Origin: Atopobium sp. UBA1382
Lineage (GTDB): Bacteria; Actinomycetota; Coriobacteriia; Coriobacteriales; Atopobiaceae
Reading direction: 5' to 3'
DNA length: 64,000 bases
Assembly: GCA_002305805.1 (NCBI GenBank)
Contig: DBQY01000009.1
Coordinates: 1 to 64,000 of the forward strand
The notes below the pieces were generated by a model. The model was not told the DNA's origin and did not search any database. It saw only the letters and a list, made by a program, of their open reading frames with translations. The translations under genes were made by a program, and so were the position numbers. Shown piece after piece: positions 15,809 to 25,051 of this stretch; positions within the stretch are counted from its first letter, which is position 1; the number at the start of each line of letters is the position of its first letter.

Positions 15809-16726
15809 CTAGCCGCCAAATCCCAGGAACTTGACCTCCGGGAAGAGGTCGATGCCGTAGCGCGCGAGAACCGCGTCATGGGCGCGGGTCATGAGCGCAA
15901 GCACATCGGAGGCGGTAGCACCGCCGCGGTTGACGATGAAGTTGGCGTGCTCGGGAGAGATCTGCGCCCCGCCCTGGGCAAGGCCGGAGAGCCCGCACGA
16001 CTCGATGAGGGCGCCCACGGAGCGCTCAGGGGGATTGCGGAAGACCGAGCCGCAGCTGGGCAGCGAGAGGGGCTGCGTCTGGCGCCTGCGGCGCAGGCGC
16101 GCGTCCATGTCGGCCGCGATCGCGTCGCGGTCCGCCGGCATGAGGGCGAGCGTCGCCTCGAGAATGATCTCCGAGGTGGGGAGCGACGTCGTGCGATACC
16201 CCCACTCGACCTCGTCGGCGGCGTAGCGGTGCATCCCCTGGCAGGGGCGGTACACCACGAGGTCCCGGACGCGACGTCCGATCCACTCGCGCCGCGTCCC
16301 CGCGTTCATGGAGAGCGCGCCGCCCAGCGTTCCCGGGATGCCCACGCAGGGCTCGAGCCCGGAGAGACGGGCCCTGAGCGCCTCGTTGACCACGCGCGAG
16401 AGGGACGCGGCGGCGCCCGCCGTCACGGTGGCGTCGTCCGCGGAGACGTTCACGCGGGAGAACTCGCCGCCGAGGACGATCACGCAGCCGTCGTAGCCGG
16501 CATCGTCGGCAAGGACGTTGGTCCCCTTGCCGAGCACCACCCAGCGCACACCCTCCGCGTCGAGCACCTCGATCGTGCGCGCAAGCGCCGCGTAGTCGCG
16601 CGGCTGCACGACGAGCGCGGCGGGGCCGCCGATGCGGTAGCTCGTCCGACGGGAGAGCGGCTCGTCCCGGGTGATGTCGGCGTCGACGGCACCCGAGAGG
16701 CTCATGTAGGCGTTGAAGACGCTCAC
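15809..16726 (-). CDS. murB: UDP-N-acetylenolpyruvoylglucosamine reductase
   Basis: A 305-residue FAD enzyme that reduces UDP-GlcNAc-enolpyruvate to UDP-MurNAc. It has SYRIGGPAALVVQP, VLGKGTNVLADDAGYDG, CVGIPGTLGGALSMNAG, the catalytic serine in SCGSVFRNP and the C-terminal glutamate in LFPEVKFLG. GTG 16726 follows GGGAG. It ends 3 bp before ftsQ. Confidence 0.95.
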   Translation of the reverse strand: MSVFNAYMSLSGAVDADITRDEPLSRRTSYRIGGPAALVVQPRDYAALARTIEVLDAEGVRWVVLGKGTNVLADDAGYDGCVIVLGGEFSRVNVSADDATVTAGAAASLSRVVNEALRARLSGLEPCVGIPGTLGGALSMNAGTRREWIGRRVRDLVVYRPCQGMHRYAADEVEWGYRTTSLPTSEIILEATLALMPADRDAIAADMDARLRRRRQTQPLSLPSCGSVFRNPPERSVGALIESCGLSGLAQGGAQISPEHANFIVNRGGATASDVLALMTRAHDAVLARYGIDLFPEVKFLGFGG

Positions 16727-16735
16727 GTGCGCTCC

Positions 16736-18139
16736 CTACCTCCGCTCGCGCTCGCGCATGGCCTCGATGAACGCGGGGCCGATGGCGGTCACGTCGCCCG
16801 CCCCCTGCGTGATGAGCAGGTCACCGGGACGGCAGGTCGCGCAGAGGTCCTCGATAAGCGCATGGCGGTTCGGCACGTAGGTGACGTCGGTGACGCTCCC
16901 CCGCTCGCGCACGGACGAGACGATCGTCTTGCCGGAGACGCCCGGGATGGGCATCTCGCCGGCACTGAAGACGTCCATGACGCGCAGGACGTCGGCATCG
17001 TCGAACGCGGTGCCGAACTCATTCGCCAGTGCCTGGGTGCGGCTGTAGCGGTGCGGCTGGAACACGCAGACGATGCGCTCGAAGGGCAGGTCCGCGGCGG
17101 CGCCGAGCGTGGCGGCTATCTCGGTGGGGTGGTGGCCGTAGTCGTCGACGACGGTCACGCCGGCGACGTCGCCCACGTGCGTGAAGCGGCGGCGGGCGCC
17201 CTTGAACTGGGACAGCGCCGCGGCAGCGTCATCGAGATCGAGGCCGAGCACGTCGGCCACCGCCACGGCGGCCGTGGCGTTGGCCATGTTGTGACGGCCC
17301 GGGTTGGCGGCGATCGTCACATGGACGCTCTTCTCGCCCGGAGCGCTCACGGAGAAGCTGCTGGCGAGCGCGTGGTTTGCGGGCTCGGGGATGCAGACGT
17401 AGTCGCAGACGGCGTCAAAGCCGTAGGTGACCACGCGCCGGCCGGTCGAGCGGGCGAGCTCGACGTAGCGCGCCACGTCGCCGTTGACGATGACCGTGCC
17501 GGCATCGCCGACGAGATCCATGAACGTGCAGAAGGTCTTCTCGATGTTCTCGAGCGTGCCGTAGTGGTCGAGGTGGTCCGCCTCGATGTTGGTCACCACG
17601 ACGACGCTGGGATGCAGGTAGAGGAAGGAGCCGTCGGACTCGTCCGCCTCGCAGACGAAGTGCTCCCCGGAGCCGTTGCGACCGTTGGTGCCATAGCCCT
17701 CCACCACGCCACCGATGAGGAACGACGGGTCGAGGCCCATCTTGTCGAGCATCGTGGCCACCATGGAGCTCGTGGTGGTCTTGCCGTGCGTGCCGGCCAC
17801 GGCCACGGTCGTGGAGGCGCCGGAGAGGTAGGAGAGCATCTTGGCGCGCGGCCAGATGGGAATGCCCAGCTCGCGGGCGCGCACGACCTCGGGGTTGGTC
17901 TCGGGGATGGCCGTGGAGGTGACCACGACCTGCGGGGACACCTCGTCGATGGTGGCCGCGTCATGGCCCACGCGGACGTCGATCCCCGCGGCTGTGAGGT
18001 CGCGGACGTAGTGGGAGCTCTTGAGGTCGGAGCCCGTGACGCGGCAGCCGCGCTCGTGCAGGACGAGGGCGATCCCGCTCATGCCGGCACCACCGATGCC
18101 GATGAAGTGGGCACTCGAAACGTTGTCAATGTCGGGCAT
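16736..18139 (-). CDS. murC: UDP-N-acetylmuramate-L-alanine ligase
   Basis: A 467-residue Mur ligase adding L-Ala to UDP-MurNAc. N-terminal IGIGGAGMSGIALVL binds the UDP moiety; the ATP loop is AVAGTHGKTTTSSMVA; the central domain has EADESDGSFL and NIEADHLDHY; the C-terminal domain has DDYGHHPTEI. Start MPDIDN follows GGAGG; an in-frame ATG 33 bp upstream would place that RBS inside the gene. A 387-bp gap filled by 31-bp repeats separates it from murG. Confidence 0.96.
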   Translation of the reverse strand: MPDIDNVSSAHFIGIGGAGMSGIALVLHERGCRVTGSDLKSSHYVRDLTAAGIDVRVGHDAATIDEVSPQVVVTSTAIPETNPEVVRARELGIPIWPRAKMLSYLSGASTTVAVAGTHGKTTTSSMVATMLDKMGLDPSFLIGGVVEGYGTNGRNGSGEHFVCEADESDGSFLYLHPSVVVVTNIEADHLDHYGTLENIEKTFCTFMDLVGDAGTVIVNGDVARYVELARSTGRRVVTYGFDAVCDYVCIPEPANHALASSFSVSAPGEKSVHVTIAANPGRHNMANATAAVAVADVLGLDLDDAAAALSQFKGARRRFTHVGDVAGVTVVDDYGHHPTEIAATLGAAADLPFERIVCVFQPHRYSRTQALANEFGTAFDDADVLRVMDVFSAGEMPIPGVSGKTIVSSVRERGSVTDVTYVPNRHALIEDLCATCRPGDLLITQGAGDVTAIGPAFIEAMRERERR

Positions 18140-18218
18140 CTGCGGACCCTCCGTCCTTCTCGTCACATACACGCACTACTGTAGCCCAAACGGGGCCACT
18201 TCAGGCCGGCTCCGGACA

Positions 18219-18516
18219 GCTGCACAAATCCCGCTTGACGCGCGCGTGTAGGTACCGTCCGAGAATCGCCGCCCTTGTCGTGGGGCGCCCTAGGATTACC
18301 GGCCCTTGTTCGGCGGCGTTCTATGAATTCCGCCTCTTGTCCGCGCGCGTTCCGATAATCGCCGCCCTTGTTCGGCGGCGTTCTAGAAAAACGGGGGCTT
18401 GTACGGGGCGAAGCCGTTTCTATGCGACAAGAGCGGCGTTTTCTAGAGCGCCAGGCGACAAGAGCGGCGTTTTCTAGAGCGTGTCCCGATAAGGGCCCTG
18501 ATTCTCGGAAATCGGC
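18219..18516. repeat. 31-bp repeat array 1 (5 forward + 3 inverted units)
   Basis: Abutting 31-bp units of consensus CTAGAATCGCCGCCCTTGTC plus about 11 variable bases start at 18259, 18290, 18321, 18352 and 18383, with a weaker unit before them. After about 10 bp, units run in reverse at 18424, 18455 and 18486. CTTGT falls at unit positions 16-20 in all forward units. The two best inverted units are identical over 25 bases. The array fills the gap between murG and murC inside the dcw cluster. It encodes nothing, and there are no unique spacers. Confidence 0.85.
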
Positions 18517-18526
18517 GAGAAGGGGG

Positions 18527-19654
18527 CTAGCGACCCGCGGCGGCCTCCACCTCGTCGGCCAGGGCGGCCGCGGCGCGGGACTGCCCCAGGCCCAATGCCG
18601 CCTCGCGCATGGCGTCGCGGCGCGCCGGCTCGTCGAGAAGCCCCAGCAGCTCGGACGAGAACACAGGGTCGTCGATCTGCGCGTCCGGAACGAGGACCGC
18701 CGCGCCGGCGTCCACGAGGAAGCGCGCATTGGTGGTCTGGTGGTCGGCGGTGGCGTGCGGGTAGGGCACGAGCAGGCTCGGCACGCCCACGGCGGCGATC
18801 TCCGCGATCGAGGAGGCGCCGGCACGGGAGAGCACGAGGTCGGCCGCGGCGAGCGCCTGGCCCATGTTGGAGATGTAGGGCATCACGCGCCAGCGGATCT
18901 GCTCCTCGGGCGTGAGCGCGAGCGCGGAGACCGTCTCGTCGAAGCCGTCGGCGCCCGTAGAGTGCACGACGACGAGGCCCTCGCGCGCGAGGAGCTCGCG
19001 CTTGAGGCGGCCGACGCCCTCGTTGATGTGCGCGGCGCCGAGCGAGCCGCCGAAGACCAGGAGCATCGTCTCGTGCGGCTCCACGCCAAAGGCGGCGCGG
19101 CCCTCGTCGCGGCTGGCGTTCACGACGCTGCGGCGCACGGGGTTGCCGGTGAGGACGACCTCGCGGGCGGCGCGGCCCTCGCGCTCGAACGCGGCGCGGG
19201 CGGCCGGGACCGAGATGCACACGCTCGCCGCGTGCGGCGCGAGCGCCTTGTTCGCGAGCCCCGGCACCGAGTTCTGCTCGTGCAGCACGTAGGGCACGCC
19301 GAGGCGGTGGCAGCAGTTGAGCAGCGCCATCTCCACGTAGGCGCCGAAGCCCACGGCGACGTCGGGCGCGCCCTCGGCAGAGAAGAGCTTGGCGATCTGC
19401 GACTGCGCCCGGCGCATGCGGTAGAGCGAGGTCGCGAGCGTCCAGGGACGTGAGCGGTCGAAGCCGGAGACCACGACCGGCACGAGCTCGAAGCCCGCCT
19501 CGGGCACGAGGCGCCCCTCGAGCTTGGACGTCTGCCCGAAGAACCGCACGTGATGGCCGCGGTCGCGCAGCTCCTCAGCGAGCGCGAGCGCAGGATTGAT
19601 GTGACCGGCCGTACCGCCGGCGGCGATTGCGACCTCGAGCTTCCCCTCAGCCAT
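18527..19654 (-). CDS. murG: UDP-GlcNAc transferase MurG
   Basis: A 375-residue GT28 glycosyltransferase converting lipid I to lipid II on the inner membrane face. It has the N-terminal loop AGGTAGHINPALALAEEL, HEQNSVPGLANK, the linker GNPVRRSV, FGGSLGAAHINE, and the donor-binding SRAGASSIAEIAAVGVPSLLVPYPHATADHQTTNA. ATG 19654 lies 14 bp after ftsW. The order ftsW-murG-murC is conserved. Confidence 0.95.
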   Translation of the reverse strand: MAEGKLEVAIAAGGTAGHINPALALAEELRDRGHHVRFFGQTSKLEGRLVPEAGFELVPVVVSGFDRSRPWTLATSLYRMRRAQSQIAKLFSAEGAPDVAVGFGAYVEMALLNCCHRLGVPYVLHEQNSVPGLANKALAPHAASVCISVPAARAAFEREGRAAREVVLTGNPVRRSVVNASRDEGRAAFGVEPHETMLLVFGGSLGAAHINEGVGRLKRELLAREGLVVVHSTGADGFDETVSALALTPEEQIRWRVMPYISNMGQALAAADLVLSRAGASSIAEIAAVGVPSLLVPYPHATADHQTTNARFLVDAGAAVLVPDAQIDDPVFSSELLGLLDEPARRDAMREAALGLGQSRAAAALADEVEAAAGR

Positions 19655-19668
19655 GGTTCCCCCTAGCG

Positions 19669-21147
19669 TTAGCGTCTGCGTCCTCCCCCGGACCCTCCGC
19701 GCCCGCGCAGGCGCTCCGTGGCGCTCGGTCCGAGGTCGATTCTCCTTCTGCCCCCGCTCTCGCTCACGCGGCCGCGCGGGGCCCTTCCCGAGCCGCTCCC
19801 GGCGCCGCCGCCCTCGACGACGCGCAGGCCGTCGCGAGCCGGTCGGCCCGACCTGGACGCCCGGCGCTCGGAGCGCGGCGTGGCCTCGCCCACGAGCGAG
19901 AGCTCGCTCTCCCCTCCCCTGCCGACCTCGCGCCAAGCCCTGCGAGCGTTGTCGTGCGTCGTCTCCGGCAGGCTCGAGTGCACCGAGACGGACGTGATGA
20001 GGCCCACGAGCATGAGGCTCGCGATGATCGACGAGCCACCGTAGCTCACGAACGGGATGGGCTTGCCCGACAGCGGGAAGAAGCCGATGACGCCCAGCAC
20101 GTTGAGGAAGAGCTGGATGAGGACGATCGTGGTGCAGCCGGCGGCGACCAGGCGCCCGGCGAGGTCCGGCGCGCGGCGGGCGATCTCGAGCCCCGCCCAG
20201 AGGAACACCATGAACCCCGCGAGCAGGCCGAGCGTGCCGAGAAGACCGCACTCCTCGCCGATCACCGCAAAGATGAAGTCGTTGTGGGCCATGGGCAGGT
20301 AGGCGTACTTCTGACGGGAGAAGCCCACCCCGACGCCCAGCAGCCCTCCCGATCCGAAGGCGTAGAAGCCCTGGATGAGCTGCCAGCCGTTGCCGTACGG
20401 GTCGGCCCAGGGGTCGAACATCGTGAGGAAGCGCGCACGGGAGTAGTCGTCCCTGAGCGAGATGAAGAGAAACGCGATGGCGGCGAGCACGAGGAGCCCG
20501 ATGAGCAGCCGCTTGGGCATGCCCGCGAGGTATCCCATCACGACGAGCGTGAGGCCCGCGACCATCGTCGTGCCCTTGTCGGGCTGCGCGATGATGAGCA
20601 GCAGGGGCAGGCCCACGCCGGCGCCGAGAAGGACCAGGAAGTGGTTCCAGTCGAGCGAGCCCTGGTCGTAGTAGCGCTCGGCGAGGTTCGCCGCGGTGAA
20701 GATGATCGTGATCTTGGCGAACTCCGAGGGCTGGAGGTCAAAGAAGCCCAGGTCGATCCAGCGCGTGGCGCCCATGCCGTTGTCGGTGCCGAGCGCGATG
20801 ACGGCACAGAGCAGCCCCAGCGTCACGACCCAGATGGGCATGATCAGCTGCCGCACCCAGATGCGATAGTCGATCTTGGCAAGCACGAAGGCGACGAGGG
20901 TGCCCGCGGCGATGAAGGCGAGCTGTCGCTTGAGGTAGTAGGCGGCGTCGCCCGTGGAGTTGAGGGCCGTGACCGATGACGCCGAGAAGACCATGAGCAA
21001 GCCAAAGCCCACGAGTACCGCGACGCAGGCAAGCAGGACGAGCCGCGGGCGCATGAAGCGCTCCGGCACGCCGAAGATGCTCCGCTCCGGGCAGTCGCTG
21101 CGCCCCTGGCGCCCCGTCCTTCCCTGTGCTGCGACGGCCCTCGCCAT
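19669..21147 (-). CDS. ftsW: Lipid II polymerase FtsW
   Basis: A 492-residue SEDS glycosyltransferase that polymerises septal peptidoglycan with FtsI. About ten transmembrane helices are evident. SEDS motifs include MGATRWIDLGFFDLQPSEFAK, IAQPDKGTTMV, and the periplasmic DPWADPYGNGWQLIQG and GKPIPFVSYGGSS. A cytoplasmic Arg/Gly/Ser-rich tail of about 90 residues follows the last helix and looks disordered. The ATG at 21147 follows murD by 5 bp. Confidence 0.94.
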   Translation of the reverse strand: MARAVAAQGRTGRQGRSDCPERSIFGVPERFMRPRLVLLACVAVLVGFGLLMVFSASSVTALNSTGDAAYYLKRQLAFIAAGTLVAFVLAKIDYRIWVRQLIMPIWVVTLGLLCAVIALGTDNGMGATRWIDLGFFDLQPSEFAKITIIFTAANLAERYYDQGSLDWNHFLVLLGAGVGLPLLLIIAQPDKGTTMVAGLTLVVMGYLAGMPKRLLIGLLVLAAIAFLFISLRDDYSRARFLTMFDPWADPYGNGWQLIQGFYAFGSGGLLGVGVGFSRQKYAYLPMAHNDFIFAVIGEECGLLGTLGLLAGFMVFLWAGLEIARRAPDLAGRLVAAGCTTIVLIQLFLNVLGVIGFFPLSGKPIPFVSYGGSSIIASLMLVGLITSVSVHSSLPETTHDNARRAWREVGRGGESELSLVGEATPRSERRASRSGRPARDGLRVVEGGGAGSGSGRAPRGRVSESGGRRRIDLGPSATERLRGRGGSGGGRRR

Positions 21148-21152
21148 GGCGC

Positions 21153-22565
21153 TCACTCCCCCTCCGCCGCGAGGTCGCGGACGAGGTCCTTGAAGAGGCG
21201 GCCGCGCTCGGCCATGTTGTTGAACTCGTCGAACGAGGAGCAGGCCGGCGAGAGGAGCACAGTCTCGCCGGGGCGCGCCGCGGCGAGGGCGGCGGAGAAC
21301 GCCTCGCGCAGGTGCGGGGCGCGCACGACCTCGAGCGCGGAGGACTCTCCCTCGAGGGCGCGGGCAATGCGCTCGCCGGCCTCGCCGAAGCATACCGCCA
21401 CACGGCAGCGCTCGCGCACGGCGCTCGCAAGGGACGTAAGGTCGGTGCCCTTGTCGTGCCCGCCCAGGAGCACCACGATCGACCCCTTGTCAAAGGCGGT
21501 CAGCGCCTTCTCCACCGAGTCGGTGTTGGTCGCCTTGGAGTCGTTGACAAAGCGGACGCCGCCGACCTCGCCCGCCGGCTCGATGCGGTGCTCGATGGGC
21601 GAGAAGGACGCGAGTCCGCGGCGCACGTCGTCCGGCGCGACGCCCAGCTCGAGCGCGACGACGGACGCCGCGAGCGCGTTCTCGGCGTTGTGCGCGCCGA
21701 AGATCTGCAGGTCGGAGGTCTGTGTGAGCTCGTGCTCGACGCCGTCCAGGCGCACGACGAGCGTGCTCCCGCGCAGGAACGCGGCGCACGGGCCCTCGAC
21801 CTCCCGCTCGACGCTGAGCCCGCAGACGCGCAGGCCGCGCGCCTCGGCGCGCTCCGCCGCGGCGCGGCACCAGTCGTCGTCCGCGGAGATCACGGCGAGG
21901 TCGCCCGCGCCCATGTTGGCGAAGGCGCGCTCCTTGGCGGCAGCGTACGCCTCCATCGTGTGGTGCCACTCGAGGTGATCGGGCGTGACGTTGAGCAGGA
22001 CCGCCACGCGCGGGTGGAAGAGCCGCGTCGTGGCGAGCTGGAAGCTCGAGAGCTCGGCCACGAACCAGCCGTCCGCCGGGCGCCCGGCGATCGCCTCGAT
22101 CGGAGGCAGGCCGATGTTGCCCACGGACTCGGCGGTGAGCCCGCCCCCCTGCAGGAGGTGCGTCGCGAGCGAGGTCGTGGTCGTCTTGCCGTTGGTGCCC
22201 GTGACTGCGACCCAGCGCTCGGGGCTCTCGCGCCAGGCGAGCTCCGGCTCGCCGACGACCTCGGCCGAGCACGCCGCGGCGCTCAGGAAGAAGTCGGAGG
22301 TGTCCGGGATGCCGGGCGAGGCCACGGCGAGGTCGTAGCTGCCGGTGACCTCGTCGGTGCCGCAGGTCACGGCCACGCCGAGGTCCTCGAGCGCGCGGGT
22401 CCTCTCGCCGGGCGCCGAGGCGGCCCCGCCGAAGAGGGTCACCGAGTCGACCCGCGACGGCACGAGCGACGCGAGGTAGCGCGCCGCGGCCTCGCCGGTG
22501 CGGCCGAGGCCGAGCACCGCGACGCTTCCAAGATGCTCCCGAGAGCTGACGGTCATCTGCACCAT
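21153..22565 (-). CDS. murD: UDP-MurNAc-L-Ala:D-Glu ligase
   Basis: A 470-residue Mur ligase adding D-Glu. It shows VLGLGRTGEAAARYL at the UDP site, AVTGTNGKTTTTSLATHLL at the ATP site, ELSSFQL and NVTPDHLEWH in the central domain, and NDSKATNTDSVEKAL in the C-terminal domain. ATG 22556 (MTVSS) has better RBS spacing than 22565 and may be the real start. Confidence 0.95.
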   Translation of the reverse strand: MVQMTVSSREHLGSVAVLGLGRTGEAAARYLASLVPSRVDSVTLFGGAASAPGERTRALEDLGVAVTCGTDEVTGSYDLAVASPGIPDTSDFFLSAAACSAEVVGEPELAWRESPERWVAVTGTNGKTTTTSLATHLLQGGGLTAESVGNIGLPPIEAIAGRPADGWFVAELSSFQLATTRLFHPRVAVLLNVTPDHLEWHHTMEAYAAAKERAFANMGAGDLAVISADDDWCRAAAERAEARGLRVCGLSVEREVEGPCAAFLRGSTLVVRLDGVEHELTQTSDLQIFGAHNAENALAASVVALELGVAPDDVRRGLASFSPIEHRIEPAGEVGGVRFVNDSKATNTDSVEKALTAFDKGSIVVLLGGHDKGTDLTSLASAVRERCRVAVCFGEAGERIARALEGESSALEVVRAPHLREAFSAALAAARPGETVLLSPACSSFDEFNNMAERGRLFKDLVRDLAAEGE

Positions 22566-22568
22566 CCC

Positions 22569-23600
22569 CTAGCCGAGCTGGAAGTAGAGGGCGAACCCGA
22601 GCGACGCGAAGGCGGCGGTGACGATCCAGAACCTGATGACGACCTTGTTCTCCGCCCAGCCCATCTGCTCGAAGTGGTGGTGGATCGGCGTCATGAGGAA
22701 GACGCGCCTCCCCGTGAGCTTGAAGCTCGTGACCTGGATCATCACGGAGAGCGCCTCGCAGACGAAGACGCCGCCCATGATGAGGGAGGTGACCTCGGTC
22801 TTGGTGAGGACGGCCAGCGACGCCAGCGCGGCGCCCAGGGCCAGCGACCCCGTGTCGCCCATGAAGATCGAGGCGGGGTAGCAGTTGTGCCAGAGGAAGC
22901 CCACGCACGCGCCGGCGATGGCGCCGGCGAGGATCGCGAGGTCGAGCTCGTTGTAGAGGAACGCGACCATGGCCATGAAGAGCATCACGACCATCGTGCA
23001 GCCGCCGGCGAGGCCGTCGAGGCCGTCGGTGAGGTTGACGGCGTTGGAGAGGCCCGCCATGAGCAGGAAGACGAAGACGAGGTAGAGCCAGGGGATGGAG
23101 ACGGCCGTCCCGCCCAGCTCGAGGGTCGTGGCGAGCACGCCGAGGTCGATCACGAAGCCGCCCGGGAAGCTGATCGCGGGGGCGACGCCGCAGACGTTGA
23201 CCGCGACGAGGCAGAAGACGACCGAGATGAGGATCAGGCCCGCCATCTTCTGGGAGGGGGTGAGGCCGAGCGAGCGGCCGTGCGCCACGCTCTCGATGTC
23301 GTCGAGCAGGCCGAGCGAGCCGGTCACGAGCGTCGCGCCGACGGCCAGGACGAGCCCGGGCGTCCACTCGGCGACGAGCGCGCACGAGGCGAGCACGCCG
23401 ACCAGGATGATGACGCCGCCCATCGTGGGGGTCCCCTGCTTGACGAGGTGGCGCTGCGGGCCGTCCGCACGGATCTGCTGGCCCACGCCCTCGTAGCGCA
23501 TGAGCCGGATGAAGAACGGCATCAGGAGGCCGGTCACGAGCGCGGCCACGCCGATGGCGAGAAACACCTGGAAGGTTGGGTAGGCGGGATTTCCGATCAT
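22569..23600 (-). CDS. mraY: Phospho-MurNAc-pentapeptide transferase MraY
   Basis: A 343-residue integral membrane enzyme making lipid I from UDP-MurNAc-pentapeptide and undecaprenyl phosphate. About ten transmembrane segments are visible. Motifs: GTPTMGGVIIL, LDDIE, NAVNLTDGLDGLAGG with the catalytic aspartates, FMGDTGSLALGAAL and MTPIHHHFEQMGW. The start overlaps the murF stop as ATGA. Confidence 0.96.
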   Translation of the reverse strand: MIGNPAYPTFQVFLAIGVAALVTGLLMPFFIRLMRYEGVGQQIRADGPQRHLVKQGTPTMGGVIILVGVLASCALVAEWTPGLVLAVGATLVTGSLGLLDDIESVAHGRSLGLTPSQKMAGLILISVVFCLVAVNVCGVAPAISFPGGFVIDLGVLATTLELGGTAVSIPWLYLVFVFLLMAGLSNAVNLTDGLDGLAGGCTMVVMLFMAMVAFLYNELDLAILAGAIAGACVGFLWHNCYPASIFMGDTGSLALGAALASLAVLTKTEVTSLIMGGVFVCEALSVMIQVTSFKLTGRRVFLMTPIHHHFEQMGWAENKVVIRFWIVTAAFASLGFALYFQLG

Positions 23601-25036
23601 CGAGCGAGCACTCCCCTCACAAACGCGTCGAGCCCTGCGGCTCGCGACGCCTTAACCAGCACGAGGTCACCCTCGGAAAGAACCGGTCCGATCACGCGCA
23701 CGGCCTCCTCGACCGAGCCGAGGCGCTCGATCGCGTCCTCGGAGAGCCCCATCGTGCGCGCGGCCTCCGCCATCTCGTCGGCGAGCTCGTCCCCGACGAG
23801 GACGAGCAGGTCGACCCCCTTGGCCGCGGCGTACGCGCCCACGTAGCCGTGCAGGCGGCGCGCCTCGTCGCCGAGCTCGCCCATCTCGCCGAGCACCGCC
23901 ACGCGACGGCCGGCGCACGACATCGAGGCGAGCACGTCGAGCGAGGACGCCATCGAGGCGGGCGCGGCGTTGTAGGAGTCGTCGATCACGCGGGCGCCCG
24001 ACGGGGCGACGTGGACGTCGAGGCGCATCTGCGCCTGAGGCATGCGCTCGATCGCCGCGAGCGCGGCGTCGCGGTCGAGCCCGGCGCGCCAGACGAGCGC
24101 GAGGGCGAGCAGGAGGTCGTCGACAGGGGCGCGGCCGGGCATGGGAAGGCGCACGGTGCCGGACCAGCCGTCCGCGCAGGAGACGGTCACGGTCGCGCGG
24201 CCCTCCTCGTCGAGGGAGAGCGCGTCGCAGCGGACCTCGTCGGACGCGGAGCGCCCCACGGTCGCGACCTCGACGCCGGCCGGGCGGGCGAAGCCGTCGG
24301 CGATGAAGGGCGTGAAGTCGCCGGTGGAGACGAGCGCAAGGACGGGGCCGAGCTCGCCGTGCGCGCGCATGCCGCCCACGATCTCCGCCTTGGCCCGGGC
24401 GATGTTCTCGCGGCTGCCGAGAAGCCCGATGTGGCTCGTGCCCACGTTGGTGATGCAGGCGAGCGCGGGACGGCAGGTGCGGGCGAGCCGGTCGATCTCG
24501 CCGGCGTGGTTCATTCCGAGCTCGCAGACCAGGACCTCCGCGTCGTCGGGGGCTGAGAGCACGGTGAGCGGCAGGCCGATCAGGTTGTTGAGGTTGCCGG
24601 CCGTCGCATGGGTCCTGCGCTGCGCGCCGAAGGCGGCGGCGAGCATCTCCTTGGTCGTGGTCTTGCCGACCGAGCCCGTGACGCCCACGACGAGCCACTC
24701 CCCGTGCGCCTCGCGCACGCGCTCGGTGAGGCGCAGGAGGAACTCCTCGCAGTCGTCGCCCTCGGCGCGCAGGACGGCGCACCCCAGGGAGGCGAGCTCG
24801 GCAAGGGCGTCGGGCCCCACCTCGGCCGAGGCCACCACGACGGCGGCGCCGGCGCGCGCGGCGGCGGCGAGGTAGTCGTTGCCGTCGACCCGCTCCCCGG
24901 CGAAGGCGACGAAGAGGGAGCCCTCCCCGACCTTCCGGGAGTCGATGACGGCCTCGCCGGACACCTCGCGCGTCCCGGGCGAGAGCAGGGACGCCCCCGT
25001 CGCGGCCGCGATGTCAGATGCGCTCATGTGAATCAT
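23597..25036 (-). CDS. murF: UDP-MurNAc-tripeptide:D-Ala-D-Ala ligase
   Basis: A 479-residue Mur ligase adding D-Ala-D-Ala. VIDSRKVGEGSLFVAFAGERVDG is the MurE/F N-terminal signature; the ATP loop is GVTGSVGKTTTKEML; ELGMNHAGEI, NVGTSHIGLLGSRENIA and DDSYNAAPASM identify MurF. No murE lies between it and ftsI, so the diaminoacid ligase must be encoded elsewhere. Confidence 0.95.
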   Translation of the reverse strand: MIHMSASDIAAATGASLLSPGTREVSGEAVIDSRKVGEGSLFVAFAGERVDGNDYLAAAARAGAAVVVASAEVGPDALAELASLGCAVLRAEGDDCEEFLLRLTERVREAHGEWLVVGVTGSVGKTTTKEMLAAAFGAQRRTHATAGNLNNLIGLPLTVLSAPDDAEVLVCELGMNHAGEIDRLARTCRPALACITNVGTSHIGLLGSRENIARAKAEIVGGMRAHGELGPVLALVSTGDFTPFIADGFARPAGVEVATVGRSASDEVRCDALSLDEEGRATVTVSCADGWSGTVRLPMPGRAPVDDLLLALALVWRAGLDRDAALAAIERMPQAQMRLDVHVAPSGARVIDDSYNAAPASMASSLDVLASMSCAGRRVAVLGEMGELGDEARRLHGYVGAYAAAKGVDLLVLVGDELADEMAEAARTMGLSEDAIERLGSVEEAVRVIGPVLSEGDLVLVKASRAAGLDAFVRGVLAR

Positions 25037-25051
25037 GCTCAGTCACTCCGA

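Noticed and set aside
14654-18184. Long plus-strand open reading frame of over 1100 codons
   Set aside because: It lies entirely opposite ftsQ, murB and murC, has the low-complexity Arg/Gly/Ala/His composition of GC-rich shadow frames, and no RBS or family motif.
18219-18516. CRISPR array
   Set aside because: The 31-bp units abut without unique spacers of constant length, are degenerate, switch orientation mid-array, and no cas genes are present.
21126-23846. Plus-strand gene of 906 codons rich in Arg, Glu, His and Ala
   Set aside because: It is the antisense frame of ftsW, murD and mraY, with no recognisable domain.
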